Part shown: piece after piece, positions 36,448-45,675 of the stretch
How the letters are laid out: each line of letters begins with the position of its first letter
Numbering within the stretch: the stretch's first letter is position 1
Origin: Bacteroides sp.
Lineage (GTDB): Bacteria; Bacteroidota; Bacteroidia; Bacteroidales; Muribaculaceae
Assembly (NCBI GenBank): GCA_014801735.1
Contig: JAAVDO010000006.1
Coordinates: 1 to 64,000, forward strand
Length of the DNA stretch: 64,000 nucleotides
Reading direction: 5' to 3'
Made by a program: the position numbers and the translations under genes
The notes under the pieces: generated by a model
The model's database searches: none
What the model was told of the DNA's origin: nothing
What the model saw: only the letters and a program-made list of their open reading frames with translations

Positions 36448-36948
36448 ATGAATGATAACAAAACAAAGCAAGCAGCAGCCAGGATGCTCACGCGCTACAT
36501 GACTCAACACAATATGCGCAAGACACCCGAAAGGTATGCTATTCTCGAGAAGGTGTTTGAAACGACCGATCACTTTTTTATTGAAACCTTGCATGCGATG
36601 CTTGCGGAGGACGGTTATCACGTGAGCCGAGGTACAGTGTACAACACTATCTCACTTCTTGAAAACGCAGGACTGGTCAGGAAGCGCACATTCGGTCAAC
36701 GCACCGCCCAGTATGAGAAGATAATCGGAGCAACGAACCATCATCACCTTGTGTGCAGCCGTTGCGGTAAAGTCAAGGAGATAAAGGACGCACGACTCGA
36801 CTCCCTGCTGACAGAGCGGAGATACGGCACATTTCATCCGACATACACCGATCTATACGTGTACGGGCTATGCGGAAAATGTGCAAAACTCGAGGCGAAA
36901 CCACAGATTCGACAGGCAACAAAGAAAATTACTAACGAAAATCAATAA
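36448..36948 (+). CDS. Fur family metal-dependent transcriptional regulator
   Basis: This protein of 166 residues has a winged-helix domain (RKTPERYAILEKVFETTDHF then HVSRGTVYNTISLLENAGLV) and a C-terminal dimer domain with two Cys pairs for structural zinc (CSRCGKVKEI and CGKC) and the metal-site stretch NHHHLVC. Iron (Fur), peroxide (PerR) and zinc (Zur) members cannot be separated safely here. The ATG at 36448 would be nearly leaderless; the next ATG (36484) leaves a short leader and is an alternative. It precedes purA by 99 bp. Confidence 0.92.
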   Translation: MNDNKTKQAAARMLTRYMTQHNMRKTPERYAILEKVFETTDHFFIETLHAMLAEDGYHVSRGTVYNTISLLENAGLVRKRTFGQRTAQYEKIIGATNHHHLVCSRCGKVKEIKDARLDSLLTERRYGTFHPTYTDLYVYGLCGKCAKLEAKPQIRQATKKITNENQ

Positions 36949-37047
36949 ACCAGCACTCATCGCAATTCTCGGCAACAGATAACAACCGAAACAACGAGAA
37001 TCAGCATGAGTCTGAAGCAATAATAACCTACTTTTCAGATTTCTGAC

Positions 37048-38316
37048 ATGAAAGTTGACGTACTGCTCGGCCTCCAGTGGGGCGACGAGGGAAAAGGCAA
37101 GGTGGTGGATGTACTGACACCACGTTACGACGTAGTAGCCCGATTCCAGGGAGGACCCAACGCAGGCCACACTCTTGAGTTCGAAGGAAAGAAATACGTT
37201 TTGCGCAGCATTCCTTCGGGAGTGTTCCAGAACGGACGCACCAATATAATCGGCAACGGCGTAGTGCTTGATCCGGTATTGTTCAAAGAAGAGGCAGAAG
37301 CACTCGAAGCGTCGGGCGTAGATCTGCGCCGACTTCTGAAACTCAGCAAGAAGGCACACCTGATTCTGCCGACACACCGTCTGCTTGATGCAGCCAACGA
37401 ACGCGCGAAGGGTGCAGGCAAAATCGGTACAACCGGAAAAGGCATAGGTCCGACTTATACGGACAAGACATCGCGTAACGGTGTGAGACTGGGTGACTCC
37501 CTACTCCCTGATTTCAAAGAGCGCTATGATGCCGCCCGCAATCGTCACCTGGCACAGCTGGCAGTTCTCGGCGAAACCCCGGATCTGACTGAGCTTGAAA
37601 ATAAATGGCTGGAAGCAATAGAATATATCCAGACTTACCAGATAATCGACTCGGAGAATGAAATCAATTCGCTACTGAAAGAGGGAAAGAGCGTGCTGTG
37701 TGAAGGCGCACAGGGTACGATGCTTGATGTAGACTTCGGTTCTTATCCCTATGTCACCTCAAGCAATACCGTAACAGCCGGTGCATGCACGGGTCTGGGA
37801 GTCGCGCCCAACAAGATTGGAGACGTATATGGCATTTTCAAGGCATATTGCACACGAGTGGGAAGCGGACCGTTCCCGACCGAGCTTTTCGACGAAACGG
37901 GAAAGAAAATCCGCGATCTTGGTCATGAATATGGAGCCGTGACCGGACGCGAACGTCGTTGCGGCTGGATAGATCTTGTCGCACTCAAATATGCCATCAT
38001 GATAAACGGAGTAACGAAGCTCATAATGATGAAAAGCGACGTGCTCGACGATTTTGATGAAATCAAGGCATGCACGGCCTATAGAATCAACGGAGAACTG
38101 ACCGACAAGATGCCCTATTCTCTTGAGGCCATGGAGCTCGAACCAGTATACACTACCCTGCCAGGTTGGAAAACCGACATGACTCATATGAAGAGCGAGG
38201 AAGACTTCCCCGAGAATTTCAAGAACTATATATCATTCCTTGAAAAGGAACTTGAAACTCCCATCGTGATAGTGAGCATCGGTCCGGACCGCGCTCAGAC
38301 AATAGAGAGGAAGTAG
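37048..38316 (+). CDS. purA: adenylosuccinate synthetase
   Basis: PurA joins IMP and aspartate using GTP, the first committed step from IMP to AMP. The 422-residue protein has the P loop QWGDEGKGKVVD, GGPNAGHTLEF, GTTGKGIGPTYTDKTSRNG, and the catalytic pocket GAQGTMLDVDFGSYPYVTSS. Length and motifs are normal. Confidence 0.97.
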   Translation: MKVDVLLGLQWGDEGKGKVVDVLTPRYDVVARFQGGPNAGHTLEFEGKKYVLRSIPSGVFQNGRTNIIGNGVVLDPVLFKEEAEALEASGVDLRRLLKLSKKAHLILPTHRLLDAANERAKGAGKIGTTGKGIGPTYTDKTSRNGVRLGDSLLPDFKERYDAARNRHLAQLAVLGETPDLTELENKWLEAIEYIQTYQIIDSENEINSLLKEGKSVLCEGAQGTMLDVDFGSYPYVTSSNTVTAGACTGLGVAPNKIGDVYGIFKAYCTRVGSGPFPTELFDETGKKIRDLGHEYGAVTGRERRCGWIDLVALKYAIMINGVTKLIMMKSDVLDDFDEIKACTAYRINGELTDKMPYSLEAMELEPVYTTLPGWKTDMTHMKSEEDFPENFKNYISFLEKELETPIVIVSIGPDRAQTIERK

Positions 38317-38375
38317 CCGATATATGCCCAACGCTAAAGATTTCTAACCAAAATCCAACCTGATAAATCTATACC

Positions 38376-39620
38376 ATGGCCAAAGTAAAACCTTTCAAAG
38401 GACTCAGACCGCCACGCGAACTGGTCACCAAAGTGGCATCTCGCCCCTATGATGTCCTAAACTCGCACGAAGCTCTTGCAGAGGCTGAAGGAAATCCAAT
38501 GTCTCTGTATCATATCATCAAACCGGAGATTGATTTCGAATGCACGATAGATGAACATGACCCGCAGGTGTATGATCGTGCAGTAGAAAATTTCCAGGCT
38601 TTCCAGAAGAACGGCTGGCTACAACAGGACGACAAAGAACATTATTACATCTATGCGCAGACCATGGACGGCCGGACGCAGTATGGAATAGTTCTCGCAG
38701 CTTATGTAGACGACTACATGTCGGGGCGAATCAAGAAACATGAGCTCACCCGACGCGATAAGGAGGAGGATAGAATGAAACACGTGAGGATCAACAACGC
38801 CAACGTTGAGCCAGTGTTCTTTGCCTTCCCCGACAACGAGGTTCTGGAAGAGGTGATCAAAAGAGTGGCTGAGACCGAACCGGAATATGACTTCGTAGCG
38901 CCCGATGGATTCGGCCATACTTTCTGGGTGGTTCCCGACGATCTTTCGGAAAAAATCACCAAAGCATTCGAAGCAATTCCCGCACTATATATAGCCGACG
39001 GGCATCACCGCACAGCGGCGGCAGCTCTGGTTGGCTCGGAGAAAGCCAAGGCAAATCCGGGACATCACGGAGAGGAAGAATATAACTATTTCCTTGCAGT
39101 AGCATTCCCGGCCTCACATCTAAACATCATTGACTACAACCGTGTGGTGAAGGATCTGAACGGCATGAGTGAGGCAGAGTTTCTTGAGAAGCTGAAAGAA
39201 AACTTCACCGTAGAAGATATGGGCGAAGAAATATTCAAGCCCGCACATCTGCACGAGTTCTCTCTTTATCTCGGGAATCACTGGTACAAACTCACAGCCA
39301 AGGAAGGTCGATATGATGACAGCGATCCGATCGGGGTGCTTGACGTGACAATCTCAAGCGACCTGATACTACGCGACCTGTTGGGAATCACAGATCTGAG
39401 AAGCGATAAGCGCATTGATTTCGTAGGTGGCATAAGAGGTCTTGAAGAACTCAAAAAGAGAGTTGACTCAGGAGAAATGGCAATGGCACTCGCTCTCTAT
39501 CCAGTTTCGATGAAGCAACTTATGGATATCGCTGATACAGGTAATATCATGCCTCCGAAGACAACGTGGTTCGAACCAAAATTGAGATCGGGTCTTGTCA
39601 TCCACAAACTTGATGACTGA
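38376..39620 (+). CDS. DUF1015 family protein
   Basis: This 414-residue protein has the DUF1015 opening (VKPFKGLRPPRELVTKVASR, PYDVLNSHEA) and its conserved central IADGHHRTAAAAL block. The HHR region suggests a nuclease- or kinase-like pocket, but no activity is established. In Bacteroidetes it is often near serine biosynthesis genes; none is seen here. It follows purA by 59 bp and is followed by a hairpin. Confidence 0.9.
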   Translation: MAKVKPFKGLRPPRELVTKVASRPYDVLNSHEALAEAEGNPMSLYHIIKPEIDFECTIDEHDPQVYDRAVENFQAFQKNGWLQQDDKEHYYIYAQTMDGRTQYGIVLAAYVDDYMSGRIKKHELTRRDKEEDRMKHVRINNANVEPVFFAFPDNEVLEEVIKRVAETEPEYDFVAPDGFGHTFWVVPDDLSEKITKAFEAIPALYIADGHHRTAAAALVGSEKAKANPGHHGEEEYNYFLAVAFPASHLNIIDYNRVVKDLNGMSEAEFLEKLKENFTVEDMGEEIFKPAHLHEFSLYLGNHWYKLTAKEGRYDDSDPIGVLDVTISSDLILRDLLGITDLRSDKRIDFVGGIRGLEELKKRVDSGEMAMALALYPVSMKQLMDIADTGNIMPPKTTWFEPKLRSGLVIHKLDD

Positions 39621-39639
39621 CAACTGATAAATTAAAACA

Positions 39640-39670
39640 TGCGGGCATCCGACAGAGACGGGTGCCCGCA
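39640..39670 (+). terminator. hairpin after the DUF1015 gene
   Basis: TGCGGGCATCC (39640-39650) pairs with GGGTGCCCGCA (39660-39670), 11 bp with one G-T pair. The T tract is weak (CTTATT), so termination may be partial. The next gene starts 18 bases later. Confidence 0.65.
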
Positions 39671-39688
39671 CTTATTCATAGAACCTGA

Positions 39689-40180
39689 ATGGCTGACAAC
39701 GAAACATTCCGAATATCGGGAAGCACATATCTGCGAATACTTCTGAGCGACAAAATCAGCGAGACAAAAGCGTTGGCAACCGCAACCGTGACAGTGGTGC
39801 TCTGTATAGCCATAGGATTTGCCGATGTAAGATACAGTCTGGTAGGGCTGATGATTCTACTCGTCATACTGCCAGGCATCCTCGCAATCATAATATTATC
39901 GGAACTACTGTCGCCAGAAGCAGCAAAAGGAACAATCCCTCACACCGCGACTATCGACAACGAAAAAATAATGATCAGTTACAAGGGTGAAGAGAATAGG
40001 AGCTATAAGTTACCCGCAGACGAAATCATTCTGTTATCGAATATTACCGGTATGAAATTTCATGGAGAGTATGTTGTGCTCGAGACCAAAGGACAGAAAA
40101 GGGGGTTCTTGATTCTACCTAAAGAAAAAGAGAGGAAACTCCCGGAACACGTGAAAGAACGGCTGTCGACTTTTGAATAA
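39689..40180 (+). CDS. small membrane protein of unknown function
   Basis: This 163-residue protein has two adjacent membrane segments (about 28-46 and 50-72), then a soluble beta-rich domain (about 82-155, with ISYKGEENRSYKLPADEIIL and FLILPKEKERKLPEH). The shape resembles YcxB-like proteins, with a PH-like domain after a helical pair, but I cannot claim family membership. It lies between DUF1015 and the chrA pair, which has its own promoter. Confidence 0.7.
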   Translation: MADNETFRISGSTYLRILLSDKISETKALATATVTVVLCIAIGFADVRYSLVGLMILLVILPGILAIIILSELLSPEAAKGTIPHTATIDNEKIMISYKGEENRSYKLPADEIILLSNITGMKFHGEYVVLETKGQKRGFLILPKEKERKLPEHVKERLSTFE

Positions 40181-40230
40181 GAAAAGTGAAATTTGTAATT
40201 TTGCACTGCGATAGTCACCCGAGGCTATCG
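40172..40230 (+). promoter_or_regulatory. chrA promoter with an inverted repeat at the start site
   Basis: TTTG (40172-40175), 20 bases, TAATTTTG (40196-40203). CGATAGTC (40209-40216) pairs with GGCTATCG (40223-40230), one G-T pair, across the expected start. The palindrome could be an operator or a leader hairpin. Confidence 0.7.
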
Positions 40231-40267
40231 AAACAATAACTCAAGTATTAACCGCACGCTTAGAGAA

Positions 40268-40840
40268 ATGAAGAATCAGCTTGCGCAATTGTTTCTGACA
40301 TTCTTCCGTATAGGAGCATTCACTTTCGGAGGAGGCTGGGCAATGATCTCGATAATAGAACGCGAGATCGTAGACAAACATCACTGGATAGAAAAGGACG
40401 AATTTCTAGATCTCCTGGCTGTTGCTCAGTCGCTTCCTGGTATTCTGGCAGTAAATATAGCGGCTTCGGTGGGCGACAGGATTAAAGGTCTCAAGGGCAG
40501 TATCACAGCTGCGTTAGGTACAATCCTGCCCTCATTTCTCATCATCCTGACAATTGCTATTTTCCTGACACCTGATCTGATAAAGTCGAACGAAATACTG
40601 AGCAGCATATTCAAGGGAATCAGACCAGCCGTAGTTGCTCTGATCATCGCACCAGTTATCACAACGGCCAGATCGGCGAAAATAGGATGGAAAACTATCT
40701 GGATTCCGATTGTCGTAGGACTGTTGATCTGGTCGAAGCTCCCTGTAATATCAAGTCCGATATTATATATATTGATCGGGGGTGCATACGGTTGCTATGT
40801 TCACAAACGCAGGGAAAAACTTAACCAACCGCAGAACTGA
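40268..40840 (+). CDS. chrA: chromate transporter family, short chain, first subunit
   Basis: This 190-residue protein is one half-length CHR transporter. It has the family's opening LFLTFFRIGAFTFGGGWAMI, the VAQSLPGILAVNIAASVG signature, and about five to six membrane segments. Half-length CHR proteins come as adjacent unequal pairs that work together in the inner membrane, and the second half starts 2 bp later. Chromate is the named substrate of the family; the natural one is unclear. Confidence 0.9.
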   Translation: MKNQLAQLFLTFFRIGAFTFGGGWAMISIIEREIVDKHHWIEKDEFLDLLAVAQSLPGILAVNIAASVGDRIKGLKGSITAALGTILPSFLIILTIAIFLTPDLIKSNEILSSIFKGIRPAVVALIIAPVITTARSAKIGWKTIWIPIVVGLLIWSKLPVISSPILYILIGGAYGCYVHKRREKLNQPQN

Positions 40841-40842
40841 TC

Positions 40843-41412
40843 ATGATATATCTGAAACTAATATGGAGCTATCTCAAGATAGGCCTCTTCGGATTCGGCG
40901 GGGGATATGCAATGCTGGCTCTGATAGAGCGTGAAATTGTCGGTCCAGGCTGGATTACGGAACAAATGTTCACCGACATTGTTGCTATATCACAGATGAC
41001 ACCAGGACCGATCGGTATAAACTCGGCCACTTATATCGGATATGTTGCTCCAGGTGCGAGCAGCGAAGCACTTTCATCGCCGATATTCGGAATCCTTGGC
41101 TCAATCATCTGCACGCTGGTGGTGGTTGTGCCATCATTTTGTCTCGTACTCATGGCGGGACACTTAATAGCACGACATAAAGAGAGCGCAATAGTAAAGG
41201 GCATCTTTGCCGGCCTGCGTCCTGTGGTAGTCGGACTAATAGCTTCGGCCGCCTTACTGCTCATGAATGCGGCAAATTTCGGAGAAGAGACTTATCAGGT
41301 TTGTTGCAGCATAGCAATTTGCGTGGTAGCGTTCTGTCTCGTTTTTTTTGCAAAAATCCATCCCATACTGGTAATAGTGCTGGCGGGGGTAACAGGCTGG
41401 ATAATATTCTGA
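40843..41412 (+). CDS. chrA: chromate transporter family, short chain, second subunit
   Basis: This 189-residue partner has the matching opening LKIGLFGFGGGYAMLALIER and the AISQMTPGPIGINSATYIGY signature. It lies 2 bp after the first half and 3 bp before folC, so it may be co-transcribed with both. Topology is about six membrane segments, expected inverted relative to its partner. Confidence 0.9.
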   Translation: MIYLKLIWSYLKIGLFGFGGGYAMLALIEREIVGPGWITEQMFTDIVAISQMTPGPIGINSATYIGYVAPGASSEALSSPIFGILGSIICTLVVVVPSFCLVLMAGHLIARHKESAIVKGIFAGLRPVVVGLIASAALLLMNAANFGEETYQVCCSIAICVVAFCLVFFAKIHPILVIVLAGVTGWIIF

Positions 41413-41415
41413 ACA

Positions 41416-42708
41416 ATGACTTACGAAGAAACAATAGAATTTCTCTTCAATCAACTCGCGATGTATCAGCGCGTGGGAGCCTCAGCCTATAAGCCGGGGC
41501 TTGACACCGCACTGAAACTTGACAAGATGTTCGGAAACCCGACAGAAAAACTGCGGTGTATTCATATAGCAGGAACCAACGGAAAAGGATCGACAGCGCA
41601 TACACTTGCGGCAGTATTGCAATCGGCAGGATATAAGACCGGTCTTTATACCTCGCCGCATCTTGTGGACTTCAGGGAGAGAATCAGGATAAACGGTGAA
41701 AAGATTGATAAGGAAAGCGTGGTTGACTTCACGCAGCGATTTCTTGACAGTAACACTGAACTGAGACCTTCATTCTTTGAGCTGACCATGATAATGGCTT
41801 TCGAGTATTTCGCTAAAAACGATGTGGATATCGCAGTGATTGAAACCGGGCTCGGCGGACGACTGGACAGCACAAATATCATAACGCCTATACTGAGCAT
41901 AATCACCAACATATCTTATGATCACGTTGCCATGCTGGGAAATACGCTTGGAGCAATCGCTACGGAAAAAGCCGGCATTATAAAGCCGGATGTACCGGTG
42001 GTTGTAGGTGAGGCTAAGGGCGAAGTGCAGAATGTTTTCATAGTGAAGGCCAGGGAGTGTAATGCCCCGATAAGGTTCGCATGTGAGGAAAACATCATCA
42101 GCGAAACTACTCCAAACCAAAACGGTCAGGACTATAATACGCGAGCATTCGGAAACATTCATGGTGAATTGACCGGAGACTGGCAAACCAAAAACGCTGC
42201 CACGATACTGACAGGCATAGAGGAACTACGCAAAACAGGGCTAACAATCCAGGATAAAGCCGTCAGAGAGGGATTCGGAAAAGTCTGCGAGCTAACAGGA
42301 CTCGCCGGCAGGTGGATGCGCGTAGCCGAGAATCCCGTGACGGTATGTGACACGGGTCATAATACAGGTGGTTGGGAATATATAGCCCGCGAACTGAAAA
42401 AGATGCCGAGCCGGAAACTGTTGGTTTTAGGGTTTGCCAACGACAAGGACATCTCGGGTATACTAAATATGATAGCCGAGATAGAGAATCTGAAACTGTT
42501 TGCAACTCAGGCTTCGGTTGAACGCGCACTGCCCAGCAATATACTAAAAGATAAAGCAATTGAAGCAGGAATCGACGCAGAAGATGGCGGAACCATAACT
42601 AATGCCTATCGAATGGCGACCGATAATGCAGACCCCGCTGACTTCATTTTCGTCGGGGGCTCAAACTTTGTAGTTGCCGATTTTCTCGAGTTTATTGTAA
42701 AAGAATAA
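41416..42708 (+). CDS. folC: dihydrofolate/folylpolyglutamate synthase
   Basis: FolC attaches glutamate to dihydropteroate and folate. The 430-residue Mur-ligase-like protein has the P loop HIAGTNGKGSTAHTLAA, SPHLVDFRERIRING, ETGLGGRLDSTN, the SYDHVAMLGNTLGAIATEKA segment with the metal-binding His, and a C-terminal domain with VCDTGHNTGG. Confidence 0.95.
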   Translation: MTYEETIEFLFNQLAMYQRVGASAYKPGLDTALKLDKMFGNPTEKLRCIHIAGTNGKGSTAHTLAAVLQSAGYKTGLYTSPHLVDFRERIRINGEKIDKESVVDFTQRFLDSNTELRPSFFELTMIMAFEYFAKNDVDIAVIETGLGGRLDSTNIITPILSIITNISYDHVAMLGNTLGAIATEKAGIIKPDVPVVVGEAKGEVQNVFIVKARECNAPIRFACEENIISETTPNQNGQDYNTRAFGNIHGELTGDWQTKNAATILTGIEELRKTGLTIQDKAVREGFGKVCELTGLAGRWMRVAENPVTVCDTGHNTGGWEYIARELKKMPSRKLLVLGFANDKDISGILNMIAEIENLKLFATQASVERALPSNILKDKAIEAGIDAEDGGTITNAYRMATDNADPADFIFVGGSNFVVADFLEFIVKE

Positions 42709-42732
42709 TAACCATCCTCACCATAAAACGTC

Positions 42733-43461
42733 ATGATAATTCTTTACCGTATCTACCAATGCCTGATAATGCTGCCAATTCTTGTGGTGGCCACTATCAT
42801 AACAGCGCTCGTAACCATAGTCCTTTCTCTGATGGGCTGTTCACGTCTCGGCGCTTACTATCCCGAAGTGGTATGGGCAAGGCTATGGTGTATCCTTGCT
42901 TTTGTCAGGGTTAAAGTGACCGGACGCGATAATATTGACAAAAAGACAAGTTACGTGTTTGTATGCAACCATCAGGGAGCCTATGATATTTTTTCGGTGT
43001 ATGGTTATCTTGGCCATAACTTCAAATGGATGATGAAAGCTTCGCTGAGAAAGATTCCGTTTGTTGGACTTGCATGTGAACGCGGAGGCCAGATATATGT
43101 CGATAAATCGAGTCCGTCGGCGCTCAGAAAGACTATGGAAAGAGCTGAGAAACAGCTGAACGACGGCATGTCGCTGGTAGTTTTTCCGGAAGGAGCCAGA
43201 ACACCCGACGGTAAACTCCATAAGTTCAAAAGAGGAGCATATATGCTCGCTGCCGAATTCGGATTGCCAGTTGTACCGGTGACAATTCAAGGAAGCTATA
43301 AAGTGATGTCGCGTTTTGCCAAGCTGCCTCACTGGGGAACAATCACCCTAACCATTCACAGACCGATCAACCCCGACAATGAAGGTAAACATGATCTGGC
43401 TGAGGTGATGGAGAAGAGTCGCGAAAGTATCGCCTCGGTACTCCCTGAGATAGATCGTTAA
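42733..43461 (+). CDS. plsC: 1-acyl-sn-glycerol-3-phosphate acyltransferase
   Basis: PlsC adds the second acyl chain in phospholipid synthesis. The 242-residue membrane protein has two N-terminal hydrophobic segments (about 7-40), the catalytic HX4D motif in NHQGAYDIF, the acyl-CoA/ACP site FPEGART and a PVVPVTIQGSY block. It lies between folC and mutT with short gaps, in the same direction. Confidence 0.94.
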   Translation: MIILYRIYQCLIMLPILVVATIITALVTIVLSLMGCSRLGAYYPEVVWARLWCILAFVRVKVTGRDNIDKKTSYVFVCNHQGAYDIFSVYGYLGHNFKWMMKASLRKIPFVGLACERGGQIYVDKSSPSALRKTMERAEKQLNDGMSLVVFPEGARTPDGKLHKFKRGAYMLAAEFGLPVVPVTIQGSYKVMSRFAKLPHWGTITLTIHRPINPDNEGKHDLAEVMEKSRESIASVLPEIDR

Positions 43462-43465
43462 GGGA

Positions 43466-43870
43466 ATGAAGAAAACAATCGAGGTTGTTGGCGCGGCCAT
43501 TGTGGATGGCAACCGTGTTCTCGCAGCTCAACGAAAAAAGTCGTCGCAGCCACACAACTCCCTAAAGTGGGAGTTTCCCGGTGGAAAAGTTGAAGCAGAC
43601 GAGAGCCACGAGAAAGCCATTGTGAGGGAAATAAGGGAAGAACTTGGTATTGAAATCATTCCCATAAGGGAACTTACACGCATAAGGCATGAGTATGCCA
43701 AGTTTACGCTGGATATGACAGTCCTATTGTGTACCATAGTCGACGGCGAAGAGCCCAAGTGTCTTGAGCACAATAAGATTGCCTGGGTCGCAGAACGAGA
43801 GCTACATAGTATCGACTGGGCGGAAGCCGACAGAAAGATTCTGCCCGACCTTGTGACTATACTCCGGTAA
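43466..43870 (+). CDS. MutT-like Nudix hydrolase
   Basis: This 134-residue protein has the complete Nudix box starting at FPGGKVEADE and ending REIREELGIEI. It opens with IEVVGAAIVDGNRVLAAQRK, as in MutT, which hydrolyses 8-oxo-dGTP. Related enzymes use other nucleotides, so the substrate is inferred. It starts 4 bp after plsC and its stop lies one base from the convergent transporter gene's stop. Confidence 0.92.
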   Translation: MKKTIEVVGAAIVDGNRVLAAQRKKSSQPHNSLKWEFPGGKVEADESHEKAIVREIREELGIEIIPIRELTRIRHEYAKFTLDMTVLLCTIVDGEEPKCLEHNKIAWVAERELHSIDWAEADRKILPDLVTILR

Positions 43871-43871
43871 A

Positions 43872-44741
43872 CTATTCGGAGCCAACGACAAGCAGAATAA
43901 GGCTGACGAGGAGTATCAAAAGATCAACAATCTTGGCTCTGACATGCTTCTCATGCAGAATCAATACGCCATAAAAGAATGAAACCATCACACTGCCCCG
44001 CCTGATCATAGAAACGATTGAAATCATTGAATCGGGTAATGAAAGCGCGTAGAAGTAGGCGATATCGGCAGTGGTGAGAAAGACGGAAATAAAGAGTATG
44101 GACCAACGCCACCGAAAGAGAACGCGGGAAGCCTGAATCCGGTTGAGCAAAAACAGAAGGCTACCCATAAAGATAAACTGATAGAACGCATACCATCCCT
44201 GCACTGATAGAGGCGAGAAGCTGCGAAGCAGAAATTTGTCATAGAGGGCACTTACGGCGCCAAGAAGTGCCGCACCGAAACTAAACCAAAGCCACTTGCT
44301 CTGTGTGAGAGCGAAACCCTCACGACGACCGACCTGGGAGATCAGAAACAGCGAGAGAAAACCAATCAGAATTCCGATCCACTGAATGACATTCAGATGT
44401 TCGGAATAGATGATCAGGGCACCGATGAGCACCAGCACAGGCCGAGAAGCGTTGACAGGACCGGCGATAGTTAGCGGGAGGTGCTTTATGCCGAAATAAC
44501 CAAGAATCCAAGAGCCCAGCACGATCACGGCTTTAAGCATGATCAGGAGATGGGCCGTAGTATCAAAATCGAGTGTTCTATCAAATAATCCGTGAATCAC
44601 CACGGGACTCATCAGCACGGCACTGAAGAGCGTGTTAAGGAAGAGCACGGCCAACACATTGTTGTCGCGTAATGATACTTTCTTAAAAATATCGTAGACG
44701 CCGAGAAATAGGGCCGACGCTACAGCGAGTGTAACCCACAT
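43872..44741 (-). CDS. DMT superfamily (EamA) transporter
   Basis: This 289-residue protein has ten predicted membrane segments in two halves, with EamA features (VNASRPVLVLIGALIIY in the first half; SMIRRGSVMVSFFYGVLILHE in the second). The substrate cannot be told. It converges on the mutT homologue with no room for a terminator, so the 3' ends of the two messages overlap. Confidence 0.88.
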   Translation of the reverse strand: MWVTLAVASALFLGVYDIFKKVSLRDNNVLAVLFLNTLFSAVLMSPVVIHGLFDRTLDFDTTAHLLIMLKAVIVLGSWILGYFGIKHLPLTIAGPVNASRPVLVLIGALIIYSEHLNVIQWIGILIGFLSLFLISQVGRREGFALTQSKWLWFSFGAALLGAVSALYDKFLLRSFSPLSVQGWYAFYQFIFMGSLLFLLNRIQASRVLFRWRWSILFISVFLTTADIAYFYALSLPDSMISIVSMIRRGSVMVSFFYGVLILHEKHVRAKIVDLLILLVSLILLVVGSE

Positions 44742-44749
44742 AGCTATAT

Positions 44750-44773
44750 CAAAAAATCCTGCCGAAGCAGGAT
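44750..44773 (-). terminator. terminator with TTCG tetraloop
   Basis: On the minus strand ATCCTGC-TTCG-GCAGGAT is followed by six T. It ends the TonB receptor/lipoprotein message just before the transporter gene. Confidence 0.92.
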
Positions 44774-44796
44774 CCTGAGATTATGATGATGTCTAT

Positions 44797-45660
44797 TTAT
44801 TCTGATTGGAAAAGATTACCTTGAAGATCGGCCTGCACACGGAAGATACCCATGCAATTGAACCCGACAGTCACCGGACCGGAAAGATCAACCACAGCAC
44901 TGAGATTAGTGACAGGTCGATTGGGAGAAGGCACTCCGTCAATACTCGGTATGAGAGAAGCCGAACTAATAGATAACCCACCCTCACGGAACTCAACATC
45001 AGCATCGCCGAATCTCATCTCGCCAAGCGCCGGCATACCGGCCATGAAATCGGCATTGGCTACATAAAGATCAGCTTTTGTGCTGCCTGGGGTCACGGTG
45101 ATCCTGTAGACCATTTTTGTTGAGGTGTGAGCCGAGGAACTGGTAATATTGGTAGTCACAGTAGTACCAGTAGCTGAAATTTCGGTGGGAACCATTGTGA
45201 TCAACGACGAACCACTTCTAAAATTGAGGGTCATACGATCGGCGCTCTTATCTCCGTCCGCTATTCCAGTCTGGTATTTGATATTCAGGCTGCTTACAGA
45301 GAGCGTTCCATCGTCGGAAGTAGCCGAGGAAGTATTTACAGTATAAGTCTTCTCGGATCCAGATCCATTGACAACTATCGGCAGGGAGGAGATAATGTAG
45401 TCACGTGGTGCGGAAGATGAACTCATGCTGAATCCTTTCAGTTGAAGATCCGCAGTTTTGCTTCCTTCATGCGTGATTATGGTATAACCACCCGATGACA
45501 ATGTGGAAGCAGAGCCACCATTTATCACACAATTAATGACCTCGGGAGAGCTTAGACGTATTTCAGGAGTCTCAGGCTCGTCATTTCCGCCACAGGATGC
45601 AAACATCAGAACCGGCAGAGTAAATGCTATTGATTTAAGAATTACCTTATGCATTTCCAT
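44797..45660 (-). CDS. lipoprotein downstream of a TonB receptor
   Basis: This 287-residue protein has a lipoprotein signal (lipobox LMFASC, Cys near 23), then a Ser/Thr-rich beta domain without recognised family. It is low in charged residues and has repeated short beta patterns (KTYTVNTSSATSDDGTLSVS). It starts 15 bp after the TonB receptor stop, so the two form an operon. A surface substrate-binding partner, like SusD but unrelated in sequence, is a fair inference. A second start two codons in is possible. Confidence 0.72.
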   Translation of the reverse strand: MEMHKVILKSIAFTLPVLMFASCGGNDEPETPEIRLSSPEVINCVINGGSASTLSSGGYTIITHEGSKTADLQLKGFSMSSSSAPRDYIISSLPIVVNGSGSEKTYTVNTSSATSDDGTLSVSSLNIKYQTGIADGDKSADRMTLNFRSGSSLITMVPTEISATGTTVTTNITSSSAHTSTKMVYRITVTPGSTKADLYVANADFMAGMPALGEMRFGDADVEFREGGLSISSASLIPSIDGVPSPNRPVTNLSAVVDLSGPVTVGFNCMGIFRVQADLQGNLFQSE

Positions 45661-45675
45661 TGAGTTTGATAATTA

